Shown here: one piece after another, positions 9,600 through 18,297 of the stretch
Numbering within the stretch: the stretch's first letter is position 1
Layout of the letters: the number at the start of each line of letters is the position of its first letter
DNA from: JBBTCJ01 sp038043285
GTDB taxonomy: Bacteria; Planctomycetota; Phycisphaerae; UBA1845
NCBI GenBank assembly: GCA_038043285.1
Contig: JBBTCJ010000110.1
Coordinates: forward strand, 1-59,743
Direction: 5' to 3'
DNA length: 59,743 nucleotides
Notes under the pieces: generated by a model
What the model was told of the DNA's origin: nothing
The model's database searches: none
The model's input: the letters and a program-made list of their open reading frames with translations, nothing else
Position numbers and translations under genes: made by a program

Positions 9600-10548
9600 T
9601 CCTCCCGAACGTTGCGGCGACGTGCGATCGTTTGCGGCCGACTCGCCGGAGTACGGCACCGCCCTGCAACTGCTCCTCAACGATGGAGCGGAGGCTCTGC
9701 CGCGCGGCGCGCAATCCCTGGTGACCGAGTTTCTCGACGACGCACAGCGGCGGGGTCTTTCCACCGATCTGATGGTCGGCGTGGCCGACAAAGGTCGCGT
9801 TAACACCGCGACCCTGGCGGTGATCTCGCCGGGGCGAGCGGCGCTGGTGCTTGTACCGCCAAGATTCGAGTCGCTCCATCGCGGAGCGTTGGAATGCGCG
9901 CTCCGGCGGTTGCTGGCGCTTTGCTGGGCTCGCAGGGTGGTCCTGGCGGAGCTGCTGGTGAGTCCCGATTGTGAGGCCCTCCCGCATTCGGCTGCGGCGG
10001 CCGGATTTCGGTTCCTCACGCAGTTGATCTACCTGCGTCGATCCACGACGGTGGACAGTCCCGCCCGCTCGACTCCGGCGGCGGATCTGCAATGGATCAC
10101 CCACCGCGCCGAGGGCGAGAGGTTTTTCGAGACGGCGGTCGCGGCGACGTATGCGGAAAGCCTGGATTGTCCGGAGCTGACGGGTCTTCGGCCGATGGCG
10201 GACGTCCTGGCGACGCACCAAGCGGCCGGCGATTTCGACCCTTCGCTGTGGACCGTCGCCCAGCGGGCCGGCGTGCCGGTCGGGGTGATTCTTGGCGCGT
10301 CCCTGCCTCGCCATCGGGCGGTGGAGATCGTCTACATGGGGGTGGCGCCGGCGGCGAGGGGGACAGGCGTTGGCGATGCGTTGCTGCAACGCGCCGTGCG
10401 ATTGTCGCGGGGGATAGGTGCCACAACGATGGCACTGGCGGTCGACGGGCGGAACGCTCCGGCCCGCGCGATGTACGCCCGATGGGGGTTTCAGGACGTT
10501 GGATCGCGCGACGCCTGGATCGCAACTTCCGATGCCGCAGAAGCTTAG
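9592..10548 (+). CDS. Two-lobed GNAT-family N-acetyltransferase
   Basis: The 318-residue protein has the size and two-lobe plan of tandem GNAT proteins such as mycothiol synthase. The C-terminal lobe (about residues 165-318) has the acetyl-CoA pyrophosphate-binding loop VAPAARGTGVGDALLQRAV (Q/R-x-x-G-x-G/A form), followed by ALAVDGRNAPARAMYARWGF, the usual end of a GNAT fold. The N-terminal lobe (about 15-150) has a similar strand-helix pattern but no clear cofactor loop, so it may be degenerate. The substrate cannot be inferred; planctomycetes are not known for mycothiol. ATG at 9592 fits the start of similarity. The gene sits between a permease and dnaA with no obvious functional link. Confidence 0.75.
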   Translation: MFDPPERCGDVRSFAADSPEYGTALQLLLNDGAEALPRGAQSLVTEFLDDAQRRGLSTDLMVGVADKGRVNTATLAVISPGRAALVLVPPRFESLHRGALECALRRLLALCWARRVVLAELLVSPDCEALPHSAAAAGFRFLTQLIYLRRSTTVDSPARSTPAADLQWITHRAEGERFFETAVAATYAESLDCPELTGLRPMADVLATHQAAGDFDPSLWTVAQRAGVPVGVILGASLPRHRAVEIVYMGVAPAARGTGVGDALLQRAVRLSRGIGATTMALAVDGRNAPARAMYARWGFQDVGSRDAWIATSDAAEA

Positions 10549-10889
10549 GAACGGCGCGGCGGGTGATCGTTTCTGGAAACCGGCCTCGGACCGTGCCGCA
10601 GGCGGGCGATCCGCGGGACGCGGAAAAGATTTTTTTTGACGCTAAGTACTTGTCATTGTGAAGCCGGCGCATCGCACAGCATCGAATCGGCACAGAATGG
10701 TGTTGACCGCGCCGAAGCTGCGCGTTATTTTGACGTTCACGAGGTCGGATGCACGCGCGTGGGCGATTGGGCGCGGCAGGCACGCGGGTCACCGTCGTCG
10801 ATCGAGCCGTTGGTTCAGATTATTCCAATATCGTGCTCGCCGTTTGGCGTGCGGGGTTTGGTTCCTTTTTGCAGAGGAAGGAGCTTGCG
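10549..10889. other. dnaA upstream region
   Basis: These 341 bases lie between the GNAT gene and dnaA. They contain an oligo-T run (TTTTTTTTGACG, about 10631-10641) and a promoter-like pair at 10703-10731. I found no cluster of DnaA boxes (TTATCCACA-like) and no AT-rich unwinding region, so nothing here supports calling this the replication origin. Confidence 0.5.
10703..10731 (+). promoter_or_regulatory. Candidate promoter for dnaA
   Basis: TTGACC (10703-10708) and TATTTT (10726-10731) are separated by 17 bases. This would give a leader of about 150 nt ending in the strong AGGAAGGAG ribosome site of dnaA. Confidence 0.4.
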
Positions 10890-12347
10890 GTGACCGTCTG
10901 CGCAGTTGATATCATTCCCGCCGTGGAGTCTCGCATCGCGGAGAAGATCGGGCCGAAGGGGTTCGGCATCTGGTTCAAGAACGCCACGCAATTCACGCTC
11001 GCGGATCACTACCTCCGCATCAGCGTCCCCAATCGGTTCGTGGGCGAGTGGATCGAGCGTAACTTCTCCGGTCCGATCCTGGAGTCCGTCCGCGAGATCA
11101 CCGGTGAAGAGTACACCCTGAGCTTCACGACCGATCCGAATCTGGCTCGAGGCTTGGCCAAGAAGCAGCCCGATCGGCAGGTCGAGTTTGCCGCCAACCA
11201 CCCCGACCGTCTGGCGCGGGCCAACCGCCGCAGCGGTGTTGGGGCGAGTCATGCCCTTCCGCTACGCGGGAAATTAGCGGATTTCGTCGCCGGGCCGTCC
11301 AATCGGCTGGCCCACGCCGCGGCGCTGAACGTGATCGAGCACCCCGGCGTCCAGTTCAACCCTTTGTTCCTGCACGGCGGGTGCGGCGTCGGGAAGACCC
11401 ACCTGCTTCAGGCGGTCTGCAACGCCTGGAAGGAGAAGCACCCGGACCTGCGCTGGAGGTACGTTTCGGGGGAAGAGTTCACCAACGACTTTGTGTACGC
11501 GGTGAAGGCTCGGGAGATGGATGCCTTCCACGAGCGCTACCGCAGCCTGGACGCGCTGGTCATCGACGACGTGCACTTCCTGGCCAACAAACGGGCGACG
11601 CAGGAGGGATTCCTCCATACCTTCAAGGCAATCGACGCGGCCGGCAAGCAGATCGTCCTGGCGTCCGACGCGCCGCCCAAGCTGATCGGGCATTTTTCCG
11701 AATCGTTGGTCAGCCGATTCCTTTCGGGCATGGTGGTGCGCATCGAATCGCCGGACATTGAGGTCCGCACCAAGGTGTTGCGACAGCGGGCCCAGCGACT
11801 CAAGGTCGAGGTGTCGGACGCGGTAATCCGCTACATGGCCGAAAGCTTCCGCGCCAACATCCGCGAATTGGAAGGCGCACTGCTGAAGGTCGTGGCGCAG
11901 GCGCAACTCAGCTCCGAACCTATTACTACGGTGCTCGCAGAACGGGCCTTGAAGGATCTAGTGCGTCAGACCGCGCCGGTGGTCCTGCTCTCGGACATCG
12001 AGAGCGGCGTGTCGATTTACTTCGGATTGGCGCCGGCCGATCTCCATACCTCGCGGAAATCACGGACGATCGCACTGGCGCGCGGAATCGCCATGTATCT
12101 GGCGCGGAAGCACACGGAGATGAGCTTTCCCGAGATCGGCCGGTTCATGGGCAACAAGAACCATTCGACGGTCATCCTCGCCGCGCGGCGGATTTCGAAG
12201 GCCCTGCAGGCCGACCAGACCGCACAATGGCAGACCCCGGATGGGTTAAAAGAGCAGAAACTGGCGGTCATCGTCGCCGACTTGGAGGAGCAGGTCGCCG
12301 CGCCGCGAGCCACGGGAGCGCCAGGCGAATCCCGCCGCGCGTCGTAA
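10890..12347 (+). CDS. dnaA: Chromosomal replication initiator protein DnaA
   Basis: The 485-residue protein is the ATP-dependent initiator that binds DnaA boxes and opens the origin. The N-terminal domain I occupies residues 1 to about 85. A short linker leads to the AAA+ domain III (about 130-340) with Walker A GGCGVGKTH near residue 164, Walker B VIDDVHF near 224 and sensor motifs. The DNA-binding domain IV ends with the DnaA signature (SRKSRTIALARGIAMYLARK, then MGNKNHSTV, about 391-434). I place the start at GTG 10890 because AGGAAGGAG lies 6 nt upstream. The open frame extends to 10749, but the added sequence is unlike DnaA. A strong terminator follows. None of the common dnaA neighbours (dnaN, recF, gyrB, rpmH) is adjacent. 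Confidence 0.95.
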   Translation: MTVCAVDIIPAVESRIAEKIGPKGFGIWFKNATQFTLADHYLRISVPNRFVGEWIERNFSGPILESVREITGEEYTLSFTTDPNLARGLAKKQPDRQVEFAANHPDRLARANRRSGVGASHALPLRGKLADFVAGPSNRLAHAAALNVIEHPGVQFNPLFLHGGCGVGKTHLLQAVCNAWKEKHPDLRWRYVSGEEFTNDFVYAVKAREMDAFHERYRSLDALVIDDVHFLANKRATQEGFLHTFKAIDAAGKQIVLASDAPPKLIGHFSESLVSRFLSGMVVRIESPDIEVRTKVLRQRAQRLKVEVSDAVIRYMAESFRANIRELEGALLKVVAQAQLSSEPITTVLAERALKDLVRQTAPVVLLSDIESGVSIYFGLAPADLHTSRKSRTIALARGIAMYLARKHTEMSFPEIGRFMGNKNHSTVILAARRISKALQADQTAQWQTPDGLKEQKLAVIVADLEEQVAAPRATGAPGESRRAS

Positions 12348-12402
12348 CGGCCTGGACTTCGCGACGGGGGATCGTGGCGAAGTCGAGGGAGGGAACCCCA
12401 CT

Positions 12403-12438
12403 AAAGCCCACGGACCGCGGTTCGTGGGCTTTCTTCTG
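12403..12438 (+). terminator. Rho-independent terminator after dnaA
   Basis: AAAGCCCACG (12403-12412) and CGTGGGCTTT (12423-12432) form a perfect 10-bp stem around a 10-base loop, followed by CTTCTG. It lies 55 bases past the dnaA stop. The rest of 12348-12630 holds nothing I can recognise. Confidence 0.8.
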
Positions 12439-12630
12439 CGCGCAGGTTGTACCCGTTCTCAAGACTCCCGTTCGTTGTTGCCGACGTACCATGCAGGCGA
12501 TCCCTGACCGTGGTTCAGCCGTTTGCCGGCGAACTCCAGCGGGGGAGAGCGGGGGGAATACGCATAGGATATTCAGGCGTCTCGACGCTGGGACTTCCGC
12601 GGCTGAGTCCCCGGTCACGGAATCGGCAAC

Positions 12631-14379
12631 GTGCAAACGACGACCATCAACCCGGCATACCATCGGAGCGCCAAAAAGGTGGCAGCGCGCGCCCGACGAT
12701 TGCAACCAACGACAACCCAGTTGTGGATCGCGGGAGTGGCGCTCCTGGCCATCACGCTGGGTGTCCGTCTTGGGGATCCAACCGGCTGGCTCGGCTCCGA
12801 CGATGCCGGCTACTACTCCGCCGCCGAGCACGTTGTTTCGGGAACGACCATTCACCGCCTGCATCATCACTACTCGCGTCTGGCGATGATCCTTCCTATT
12901 GCCGCATCGATCAGAATCTTCGGTGAATCACCCTTCAGCGTGGCGTTGCCGACGCTGCTCGCGTCGATGGCCTGCGTGACGTGCGTGGCCGTCCTGGGGA
13001 GACTCTTGTTGGGGTGGTGGGAGGGGTTGCTCGCGGCGGCGATAGTGGCCGTCCTTCCCTATTTCCGGGTGTTATCGACGACCGCATACCCCGACGTCCA
13101 TACCTGCTTGTGGGTCACAGTTTCGGTGACGCTGACGGCTTGGCATGCCCATGCTCTGTCGATCAGCGGGGGTGGGACACGCTGGGGGCGTCTCATTCTG
13201 ATCGCCTCCGGGTTTGCGTTGGGGCTGGCGATCTCGGCTAAGGTCTTCGCGGTCTTCGGAGGAATCCCGATTGCCTGCCTACTTCTTGGTTCTCCGCATT
13301 CCCGGAGAACGCGCATTTCGAATGGCGCGTGGGTTCTGGCTGGGCTAACCCTGTATATCGCGTTCGAAGGGGCCTTCTTCGCGTGGGCCGCCCACGACCC
13401 GCTGTTCAACTTCCATGCCCATGTTCAGGCCGGGAGCATCGAAACGCCGACGACGTCCGTGGGGCATGAAGGGGAGGGTTTCGCGGCCCAGCTCTGGGAT
13501 CGCATCGCTATGATGCTGCACCCCGGTTTGTCGGGGTGGGGGACGATGGGCGTTCTGTTTTGGCCGGCATTGCTCGCCGCAGGAATATGCGGCGGAAGAG
13601 TACGATGGCTGGCGGTTTGGGCGGCGGCGGCCTACCTGGGTGTCGCCTTGATGCCGGTCGATTCTGGAAACGGCTTGCGAATCAACCCGCTGTTCCATGG
13701 GCGGCACGTGCTTGGGGCGTGTGTTCCGTTTGCACTGTGTTTAGGGTGGGCGGCGCCGGCGATCTTTCGCCTGGCCACGACGCGAGCGGTCGGCGCGGGC
13801 TTCGGATTGTCATTGGTCGGCGTTTTCGCGGTGGGCATTGCGGATCGGCGGGATCTGAACGGTTTCCGCGACCGCGAAACTTCGCGCATCGCGGCGACGG
13901 TCGTGGAGCTTGTCCGTGACACGCGGTGGGCCGCCGATCGACCGGTCTACATGACTCCGTCGACGTTCTGGCGGTTCCGGATTCTATTCCCGCCCGAGCT
14001 GCGGGACCGGCTCCGCGTCGCGACGGCCGACGAAGCTCCCGATTGGTGGAAAACCACGACGCCGGATATCGCAGAGCGCCGCCATCCGCTTCCGCCACCG
14101 GATCAGGCGTACCTTTTGGCTACGCCGCGACAAGTCGCGGGTGACACCGAGTATTGGGACTACGGCGTAGGGCTGCCCAGGGAACAATTGACGGATTGGG
14201 CCGACACAGCCGTCGTTGGGCGGGATACCGGGCGAGCCGCGCCTTTAGACTGCGCGACGTCCCACGACGTTTCTCGGAGAATCCTGCTGCTTTCGCAAGC
14301 TTCTCGCGTCGGAGTGTCGGCGTCCAACACGCCTCGCAAGCGAATTGCCGAAGGCCCGGCGACACCACGCGAGGATTGA
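12631..14379 (+). CDS. Multi-spanning glycosyltransferase of the GT39/ArnT-PMT-like superfamily
   Basis: The 582-residue protein has about 11-12 predicted membrane helices and a soluble C-terminal part. Just after the first helix is a DDAGYYSAAEH motif, which corresponds to the acidic first-loop motif of PMT/ArnT-type transferases that binds the polyprenyl-phosphate sugar donor. A second loop has PYFRVLSTTAYPD, also usual in this group. The likely role is transfer of a sugar from a lipid-linked donor to lipid or protein on the outer face of the membrane; the acceptor is unknown. The start is GTG at 12631, since no ATG occurs before the first helix. The last 50 residues (TGRAAPLDC onward) look unlike the family. 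The gene is convergent with the QueC-like gene, with 23 bases between the stops. Confidence 0.72.
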   Translation: MQTTTINPAYHRSAKKVAARARRLQPTTTQLWIAGVALLAITLGVRLGDPTGWLGSDDAGYYSAAEHVVSGTTIHRLHHHYSRLAMILPIAASIRIFGESPFSVALPTLLASMACVTCVAVLGRLLLGWWEGLLAAAIVAVLPYFRVLSTTAYPDVHTCLWVTVSVTLTAWHAHALSISGGGTRWGRLILIASGFALGLAISAKVFAVFGGIPIACLLLGSPHSRRTRISNGAWVLAGLTLYIAFEGAFFAWAAHDPLFNFHAHVQAGSIETPTTSVGHEGEGFAAQLWDRIAMMLHPGLSGWGTMGVLFWPALLAAGICGGRVRWLAVWAAAAYLGVALMPVDSGNGLRINPLFHGRHVLGACVPFALCLGWAAPAIFRLATTRAVGAGFGLSLVGVFAVGIADRRDLNGFRDRETSRIAATVVELVRDTRWAADRPVYMTPSTFWRFRILFPPELRDRLRVATADEAPDWWKTTTPDIAERRHPLPPPDQAYLLATPRQVAGDTEYWDYGVGLPREQLTDWADTAVVGRDTGRAAPLDCATSHDVSRRILLLSQASRVGVSASNTPRKRIAEGPATPRED

Positions 14380-14402
14380 GACTCGGCGACGGCGTCGCAA
14401 GA

Positions 14403-15140
14403 TCAGGCCGGTTGGAGCGAGGGGTCGACCTTCACCGCTGGGTCGGTCAAGCCGGCTGCCGTGAATGCAGCCGCGCGAGCTTTACAGGGTTCGCATTGGG
14501 CGCAGGCCGTCGCATACCCGCAGATGCACGTCCAGGTCCGATCCAGCGGAACGCCGAAGCGGCTGGCGAGCTTGATCGCGTCCGCGTAGGCGAGGTCGAT
14601 CAATGGGGCTTCGATCCGCAGCTCGCCGCGCCCGCCGAGCAAGGCGTCCACGGCGATGGCGAAGGCATGAAGGAACTCGCGCCGGGCGTCGCGCGACTCA
14701 TCATCCCGCGACAAACCCAAGTGCTCGCCAACACCGTGGCGCATCATTCCGCTCACCAGCGTCGAGGCGCCGCCGCGCAGGGCGGCCTGAACGCCGGTAG
14801 CCATGAGCATCGGGACCAGTCCGCGTATCAAGGCCGCCGCCGGCGGTTGAACCGGGACGCCCCGCGTCCTCGGCATGGGTTGAGGGTTCAACCCTACAAC
14901 CCCTGGTTTCTGCAAGGCAACGGCGCCGCGCTCAAGCTCGGCCACATGGGGGAGCGTGACGGGAATCAGCCGCGCGTTGGGAAACGACTGCAGCAGGGCG
15001 ACGATCGCGTTCTGCTCGCGCGATGCGGAGGGCTGTCCGTAGTTGACGTGAACAACCGCGAGCTCGTGCTCTTTTGTGTATCGCGCTGCGGCGACGGCCG
15101 ACTTGATGCCACCTCCGCTGAGCACGACGACTTTGGCCAT
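14403..15140 (-). CDS. QueC-like 7-cyano-7-deazaguanine synthase family protein (divergent)
   Basis: The 245-residue protein resembles QueC, which makes preQ0 from 7-carboxy-7-deazaguanine with ATP and ammonia. Seen are an N-type ATP-pyrophosphatase loop at residues 6-13 (LSGGGIKS), HVNYGQ, REFLHAF and a C-terminal zinc site CICGYATACAQCEPC. Two features differ from classic QueC. The P-loop is SGGGIKS, where SGGxDS is expected. The region that normally reads GVNxxDYSGYPDCR is GMMRHGVGEHLGLSRDDESR. It may be a paralogue with another substrate. ATG at 15140 has AGGAAA about 9 nt upstream. The open frame extends to 15923 but only as shadow translation of the divergent DUF1015 gene. No other queuosine genes are nearby. 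Confidence 0.7.
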   Translation of the reverse strand: MAKVVVLSGGGIKSAVAAARYTKEHELAVVHVNYGQPSASREQNAIVALLQSFPNARLIPVTLPHVAELERGAVALQKPGVVGLNPQPMPRTRGVPVQPPAAALIRGLVPMLMATGVQAALRGGASTLVSGMMRHGVGEHLGLSRDDESRDARREFLHAFAIAVDALLGGRGELRIEAPLIDLAYADAIKLASRFGVPLDRTWTCICGYATACAQCEPCKARAAAFTAAGLTDPAVKVDPSLQPA

Positions 15141-15479
15141 GACGATGTCTTTCCTGCTCGCGGCGCGGTGGGCGTCTCTGTCGCTTTCGGGACGCCGCGG
15201 GGCGCCGGATATTCGTCGCCGAAGCTCCGTGGGTGGCGGACCCATCCGAGCGGCGACCGTAAAAGCGCGGTCACCGTCGACCGCAGCGCTGCGTCGGACC
15301 ACAAGACCCGTCATCTCCGTGGCTGCCGCGCGGGCCAAGCCCCTGTCTCTTATCGACCGACAGCCGTCCCGGCCTTCGGCGATCATGCGGCATGCCACTT
15401 GCTCGGTGGACCGATCGCCCATAGGGTTGGGGGTCGATCGGGATGGTCCGCGCGACCACGCGAATGCAGGGGTTCGCTC
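15141..15479. other. Divergent spacer between the QueC-like and DUF1015 genes
   Basis: These 339 bases must contain the promoters for both divergent genes. I see no preQ1 riboswitch-like structure, no strong -35/-10 pair and no repeat. Long frames through it are shadow translation. Confidence 0.4.
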
Positions 15480-16721
15480 ATGGCTGAGATCGCTCCGTTT
15501 CAGGCACTTCGGTACGATTTTTCGCGCCTCGGCGGGAACTTGTCGACGCTGATCGCTCCGCCGTATGACGTGCTGGAATCCACGGAGAAGGACCGCCTTC
15601 TTGCCGGAAACGGGCGCAACGTTGTGGCTGTCGACCTGCCGCATCTTCCGCCGAAGTCCACAGGCCCGCCAGAGGTGTATGCCCAAGCCGCCCGTCGGTT
15701 GGCAAGCTGGCGTGCCGATGGGACGCTGGTCCGCGAACGGAACCCGGCGCTCTATCTCTATCACCAGGACTTCAGCTTCGCGGGCCGGCGGTACACGCGG
15801 AAAATGTTCATCGCTGGCGTGCGCCTGGTTCCGTTCCACGACGGCGTGGTGCTCCCGCACGAGCAGACCTTCGGCGGTCCAAAGGAGGATCGCCTCGCGC
15901 TGATGAAAGCCACGCGATGTCAACTCTCGCCCATCTTCGGGCTTTACGCGGACCCGGGGAGCGTGGTCACGCAGGCGTTCGCTCGGACGGCGGACACCAC
16001 GCCAGACGCCGAGGGGACGCTGGAGGAGGTGCGGAACCGTTTATGGGTTGTCAGCGACGGCTCGGTGATCGACCGGGTGGTGCAACATCTCCGCGACGAG
16101 AAAATCTACATCGCCGACGGACATCATCGATACGGCACCGCATTGATGTATCGCGATTGGCTCGGCGAGCAGGCCGGCGGAAGGTTGCCGACCGAGCACG
16201 CCGCGAACGGCATCATGTTCGTCCTGGCAAGCATGGACGATCCTGGATGCCTCATCCTGCCCTATTACCGCGTGCTCGGCGACATTGACCTCGCCGGCCT
16301 TCTGGAGGACTGGAGGCCGGGGATCGAGGAGACCTCCACCGATCGGTCCAACCTGACGCTGTGGGACGCGCGGACCGATCGAACCGTGAGTGTTGGCTTC
16401 ACCAACCGAGCGGCCCTCCGCGGGTTGGAGCCTGAGGCATGTCGGCCCTGGTATGACCTTGACTATGCCTATTTGCACCGTTACCTGATCGACGAGCTTT
16501 TGATGAACCGCTCCCGACGGGAGCCGGACATCCATTATGTGAAATCGAAGGAGCTGGCCTGCCGGACAGCCCGCGAAGTCAACGGGGTGGCGTTGCTGAC
16601 GCGGGCGACGCCGATGGCCCACCTTCGCGCGGTCAGCGAAGCCGGCGGACTCATGCCCCAGAAGAGCACCTATTTCCATCCCAAGCTGGCCACGGGAATG
16701 ACGATCTATGAGCTTGCGTAG
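15480..16721 (+). CDS. DUF1015 family protein
   Basis: The 413-residue protein is a full-length DUF1015 member. Typical segments are the N-terminal APFQALRYDF and LIAPPYDVL, then HEQTFGGPKEDRL, the conserved YIADGHHRYGTAL and the end KSTYFHPKLATGM. The family is widespread, sometimes annotated as HTH-type or SpoIIAA-like, but has no established biochemical role. The His-rich DGHHRY motif and several conserved acidic residues suggest a metal- or nucleotide-dependent enzyme, which is inference. ATG at 15480 follows AGGGG by 8 nt. The frame is open far upstream (to 14154) but without family similarity. The protein appears soluble. Confidence 0.88.
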   Translation: MAEIAPFQALRYDFSRLGGNLSTLIAPPYDVLESTEKDRLLAGNGRNVVAVDLPHLPPKSTGPPEVYAQAARRLASWRADGTLVRERNPALYLYHQDFSFAGRRYTRKMFIAGVRLVPFHDGVVLPHEQTFGGPKEDRLALMKATRCQLSPIFGLYADPGSVVTQAFARTADTTPDAEGTLEEVRNRLWVVSDGSVIDRVVQHLRDEKIYIADGHHRYGTALMYRDWLGEQAGGRLPTEHAANGIMFVLASMDDPGCLILPYYRVLGDIDLAGLLEDWRPGIEETSTDRSNLTLWDARTDRTVSVGFTNRAALRGLEPEACRPWYDLDYAYLHRYLIDELLMNRSRREPDIHYVKSKELACRTAREVNGVALLTRATPMAHLRAVSEAGGLMPQKSTYFHPKLATGMTIYELA

Positions 16722-16752
16722 GCGTCACCATAAGCCGGTGAGTGCGGGCTAT

Positions 16753-16790
16753 CCATTGCCAATTGCCAATTCCCGATTGCCAATTGCGAC
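16753..16790 (+). repeat. Heptad tandem repeat, ATTGCCA type
   Basis: Five imperfect units follow one another with a 7-base period: ATTGCCA, ATTGCCA, ATTCCCG, ATTGCCA, ATTGCGA. Similar arrays occur at 23229-23253 and 53094-53131, always between genes. Confidence 0.6.
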
Positions 16791-16853
16791 CTCTCGCCAG
16801 GCTGTCCTTGGATATTCGGGCGAAGACAAGGCGCGAACGGCTCCCACTGGGCG

Positions 16854-17696
16854 ATGATTGCAACGCTTCTCTATTCCATATCCGGAGGGATGCTGGCGGC
16901 ATTGGCGACGGCGCGGTTTGCGGAATTGGCCTGGCGGTTTGTGCGCGTGGCCGCGCTGGTCGCCTTTGCAACGTCATGCGCCACGACGATTTGGCTGACC
17001 GGCGCCGCTGATCCGGTAAACCTCGCACACACCGACTGGATCCGAGCCGCCGGCATCATCCCAGTAGCGGCGGCGCTGGGGCTGGTGTTCATCGCACCCG
17101 CGTCGGGCGCTTGGCCTCGCGCAAGCCGGTTTCTGTGCGCGATCGGCGGACTTGGGGGACTGGCGGCCGCGAGCGGCGCGGCGTTGTGCACCTGGGCCGA
17201 TCGATACCCCGGGATACCCGGTTATTCATGCGCGCCCCCGATGGTCGTGCTGGCACAATTGCTCAGCGCACTCTTGCTGGGAACGATGACCGCGGCCTGG
17301 CTGCTGGGGCACGCCTATCTGACTGCGACCCGAATGACCATTGTTCCCCTGCAACGCATCAGCCGTTTGTTGACCTGGGTGGTTGCCGCACGAATCGGGA
17401 TGGTCATCTTCAGCGTCCTGCTCGCGTGGTGGATGTCCAGTCCCGCGGCGGCCGGAGAGCCTGCTGAACTGGTGCATTCGGTGCTGGGGCGACTGCAACA
17501 GTCATGGCTGATCGTGCTGCTGCGCTGCGGGGTCGGGCTGGCGGCGGTGTTGATTTTTGCGATTATGGTTGGGGACTGCGTTCGAGTTCGCGCCACGCAG
17601 TCGGCCACCGGCATTCTTTACTTTGCCTCGGTATTCGCGTATGTAGGGGAACTGGCGGGGCAACAATTGATCCGCGAGTGCGGCTGGCCGATTTGA
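16854..17696 (+). CDS. Hypothetical multi-spanning membrane protein
   Basis: I do not recognise the family with confidence. The 280-residue protein has about eight hydrophobic helices separated by short loops and no large soluble domain. Possible functional residues are HTDWIRAAG in an early loop, a CTWADRYPGIPGYSC loop with two cysteines, and HAYLTATRM within a helix. The topology recalls the anchor subunits of respiratory oxidoreductases (DmsC/NrfD type), but no catalytic partner is present. The start is ATG at 16854. The next gene begins 28 bases after the stop and has its own promoter-like sequence. Confidence 0.65.
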   Translation: MIATLLYSISGGMLAALATARFAELAWRFVRVAALVAFATSCATTIWLTGAADPVNLAHTDWIRAAGIIPVAAALGLVFIAPASGAWPRASRFLCAIGGLGGLAAASGAALCTWADRYPGIPGYSCAPPMVVLAQLLSALLLGTMTAAWLLGHAYLTATRMTIVPLQRISRLLTWVVAARIGMVIFSVLLAWWMSSPAAAGEPAELVHSVLGRLQQSWLIVLLRCGVGLAAVLIFAIMVGDCVRVRATQSATGILYFASVFAYVGELAGQQLIRECGWPI

Positions 17697-17719
17697 CGGC
17701 TCTCTTTCCATGGTATGAT
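17693..17719 (+). promoter_or_regulatory. Candidate extended -10 promoter, leaderless for the zinc-ribbon gene
   Basis: TTGACG (17693-17698) lies 15 bases before TATGAT (17714-17719), which is preceded by TGG as an extended -10. An alternative -10 GATAAT (17717-17722) gives an 18-base spacer. The ATG at 17725 is only 5 nt beyond TATGAT, and no Shine-Dalgarno is present. Confidence 0.45.
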
Positions 17720-17724
17720 AATCC

Positions 17725-18165
17725 ATGCAGATTTGTTTTCACTGTCCGACCAACGGATGCGTCGCCCTCATCGAGTATGAACCCCTCGAAGAGTGCGGCC
17801 CGACAATGCGTTGCCCCCGCTGCAAGAAGGACATTCCGATCACGGTCACGGACGCCGTGCGGGCCCGGAGGTCGGTCGATCGGTGCGCGGTTTGCGGATG
17901 TTCCGAGCTGTTTGTTCGCAAGGATTTTCCGCAAGGTCTGGGCTTGGCCGTCGTCGTCCTGTTTGGAGCCGCCGCGGTCTATTGCTTTACCTTTTCCGTC
18001 GTCTGGGCGTGGGCCGTACTGGCCTCCGCGTTTCTGCTGGATTTCCTGATTTATCTGCTCATCGGGCGGGTCACGACGTGCTACCGCTGTCGAGCCGAGT
18101 TCCGCAAGAGCAACCAGAACCCCGAGCACGAAGGGTTCGACTTATCCACGTCGGAAAAATACTGA
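17725..18165 (+). CDS. Small zinc-ribbon membrane protein
   Basis: The 146-residue protein begins with a zinc-ribbon-like part: CFHCPTNGC and CPRCKKD, then DRCAVCGCSEL at about residues 51-61. Two hydrophobic helices follow (about 71-115), with VVVLFGAAAVYCF and VLASAFLLDFLIYLL. A final CYRCRAEF pair could complete another metal site. This layout, with cytosolic zinc fingers flanking a membrane hairpin, recurs in planctomycete proteins of unknown function. No reaction can be assigned. Confidence 0.75.
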   Translation: MQICFHCPTNGCVALIEYEPLEECGPTMRCPRCKKDIPITVTDAVRARRSVDRCAVCGCSELFVRKDFPQGLGLAVVVLFGAAAVYCFTFSVVWAWAVLASAFLLDFLIYLLIGRVTTCYRCRAEFRKSNQNPEHEGFDLSTSEKY

Positions 18166-18200
18166 TACCCACCCCGGTTTCGGACTGCCGATTCCCGAGC

Positions 18201-18218
18201 CGCGGCATTCATGCCGCG
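18201..18218. terminator. GC-rich palindrome between convergent genes
   Basis: CGCGGCAT (18201-18208) and ATGCCGCG (18211-18218) form a palindrome between the zinc-ribbon gene and the OPT gene, which converge. It has no T-tract on either side, so it may act in 3'-end stability rather than as a classic intrinsic terminator. Confidence 0.35.
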
Positions 18219-18297
18219 CGGGCACCCACCCCATGCATGGAGTGGCTCGAGCAGGGGCACGACTCCGGCCACCCCTCGAATCATGCGTGCCGAAGCA

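Noticed and set aside
15141..15479. Possible preQ1 riboswitch upstream of the QueC-like gene
   Set aside because: No short C-rich-loop hairpin with a following A-rich tail was found on the minus strand.
18142..18150. TTATCCACG, a DnaA-box-like sequence
   Set aside because: Single occurrence inside the 3' end of a coding gene, no cluster nearby.
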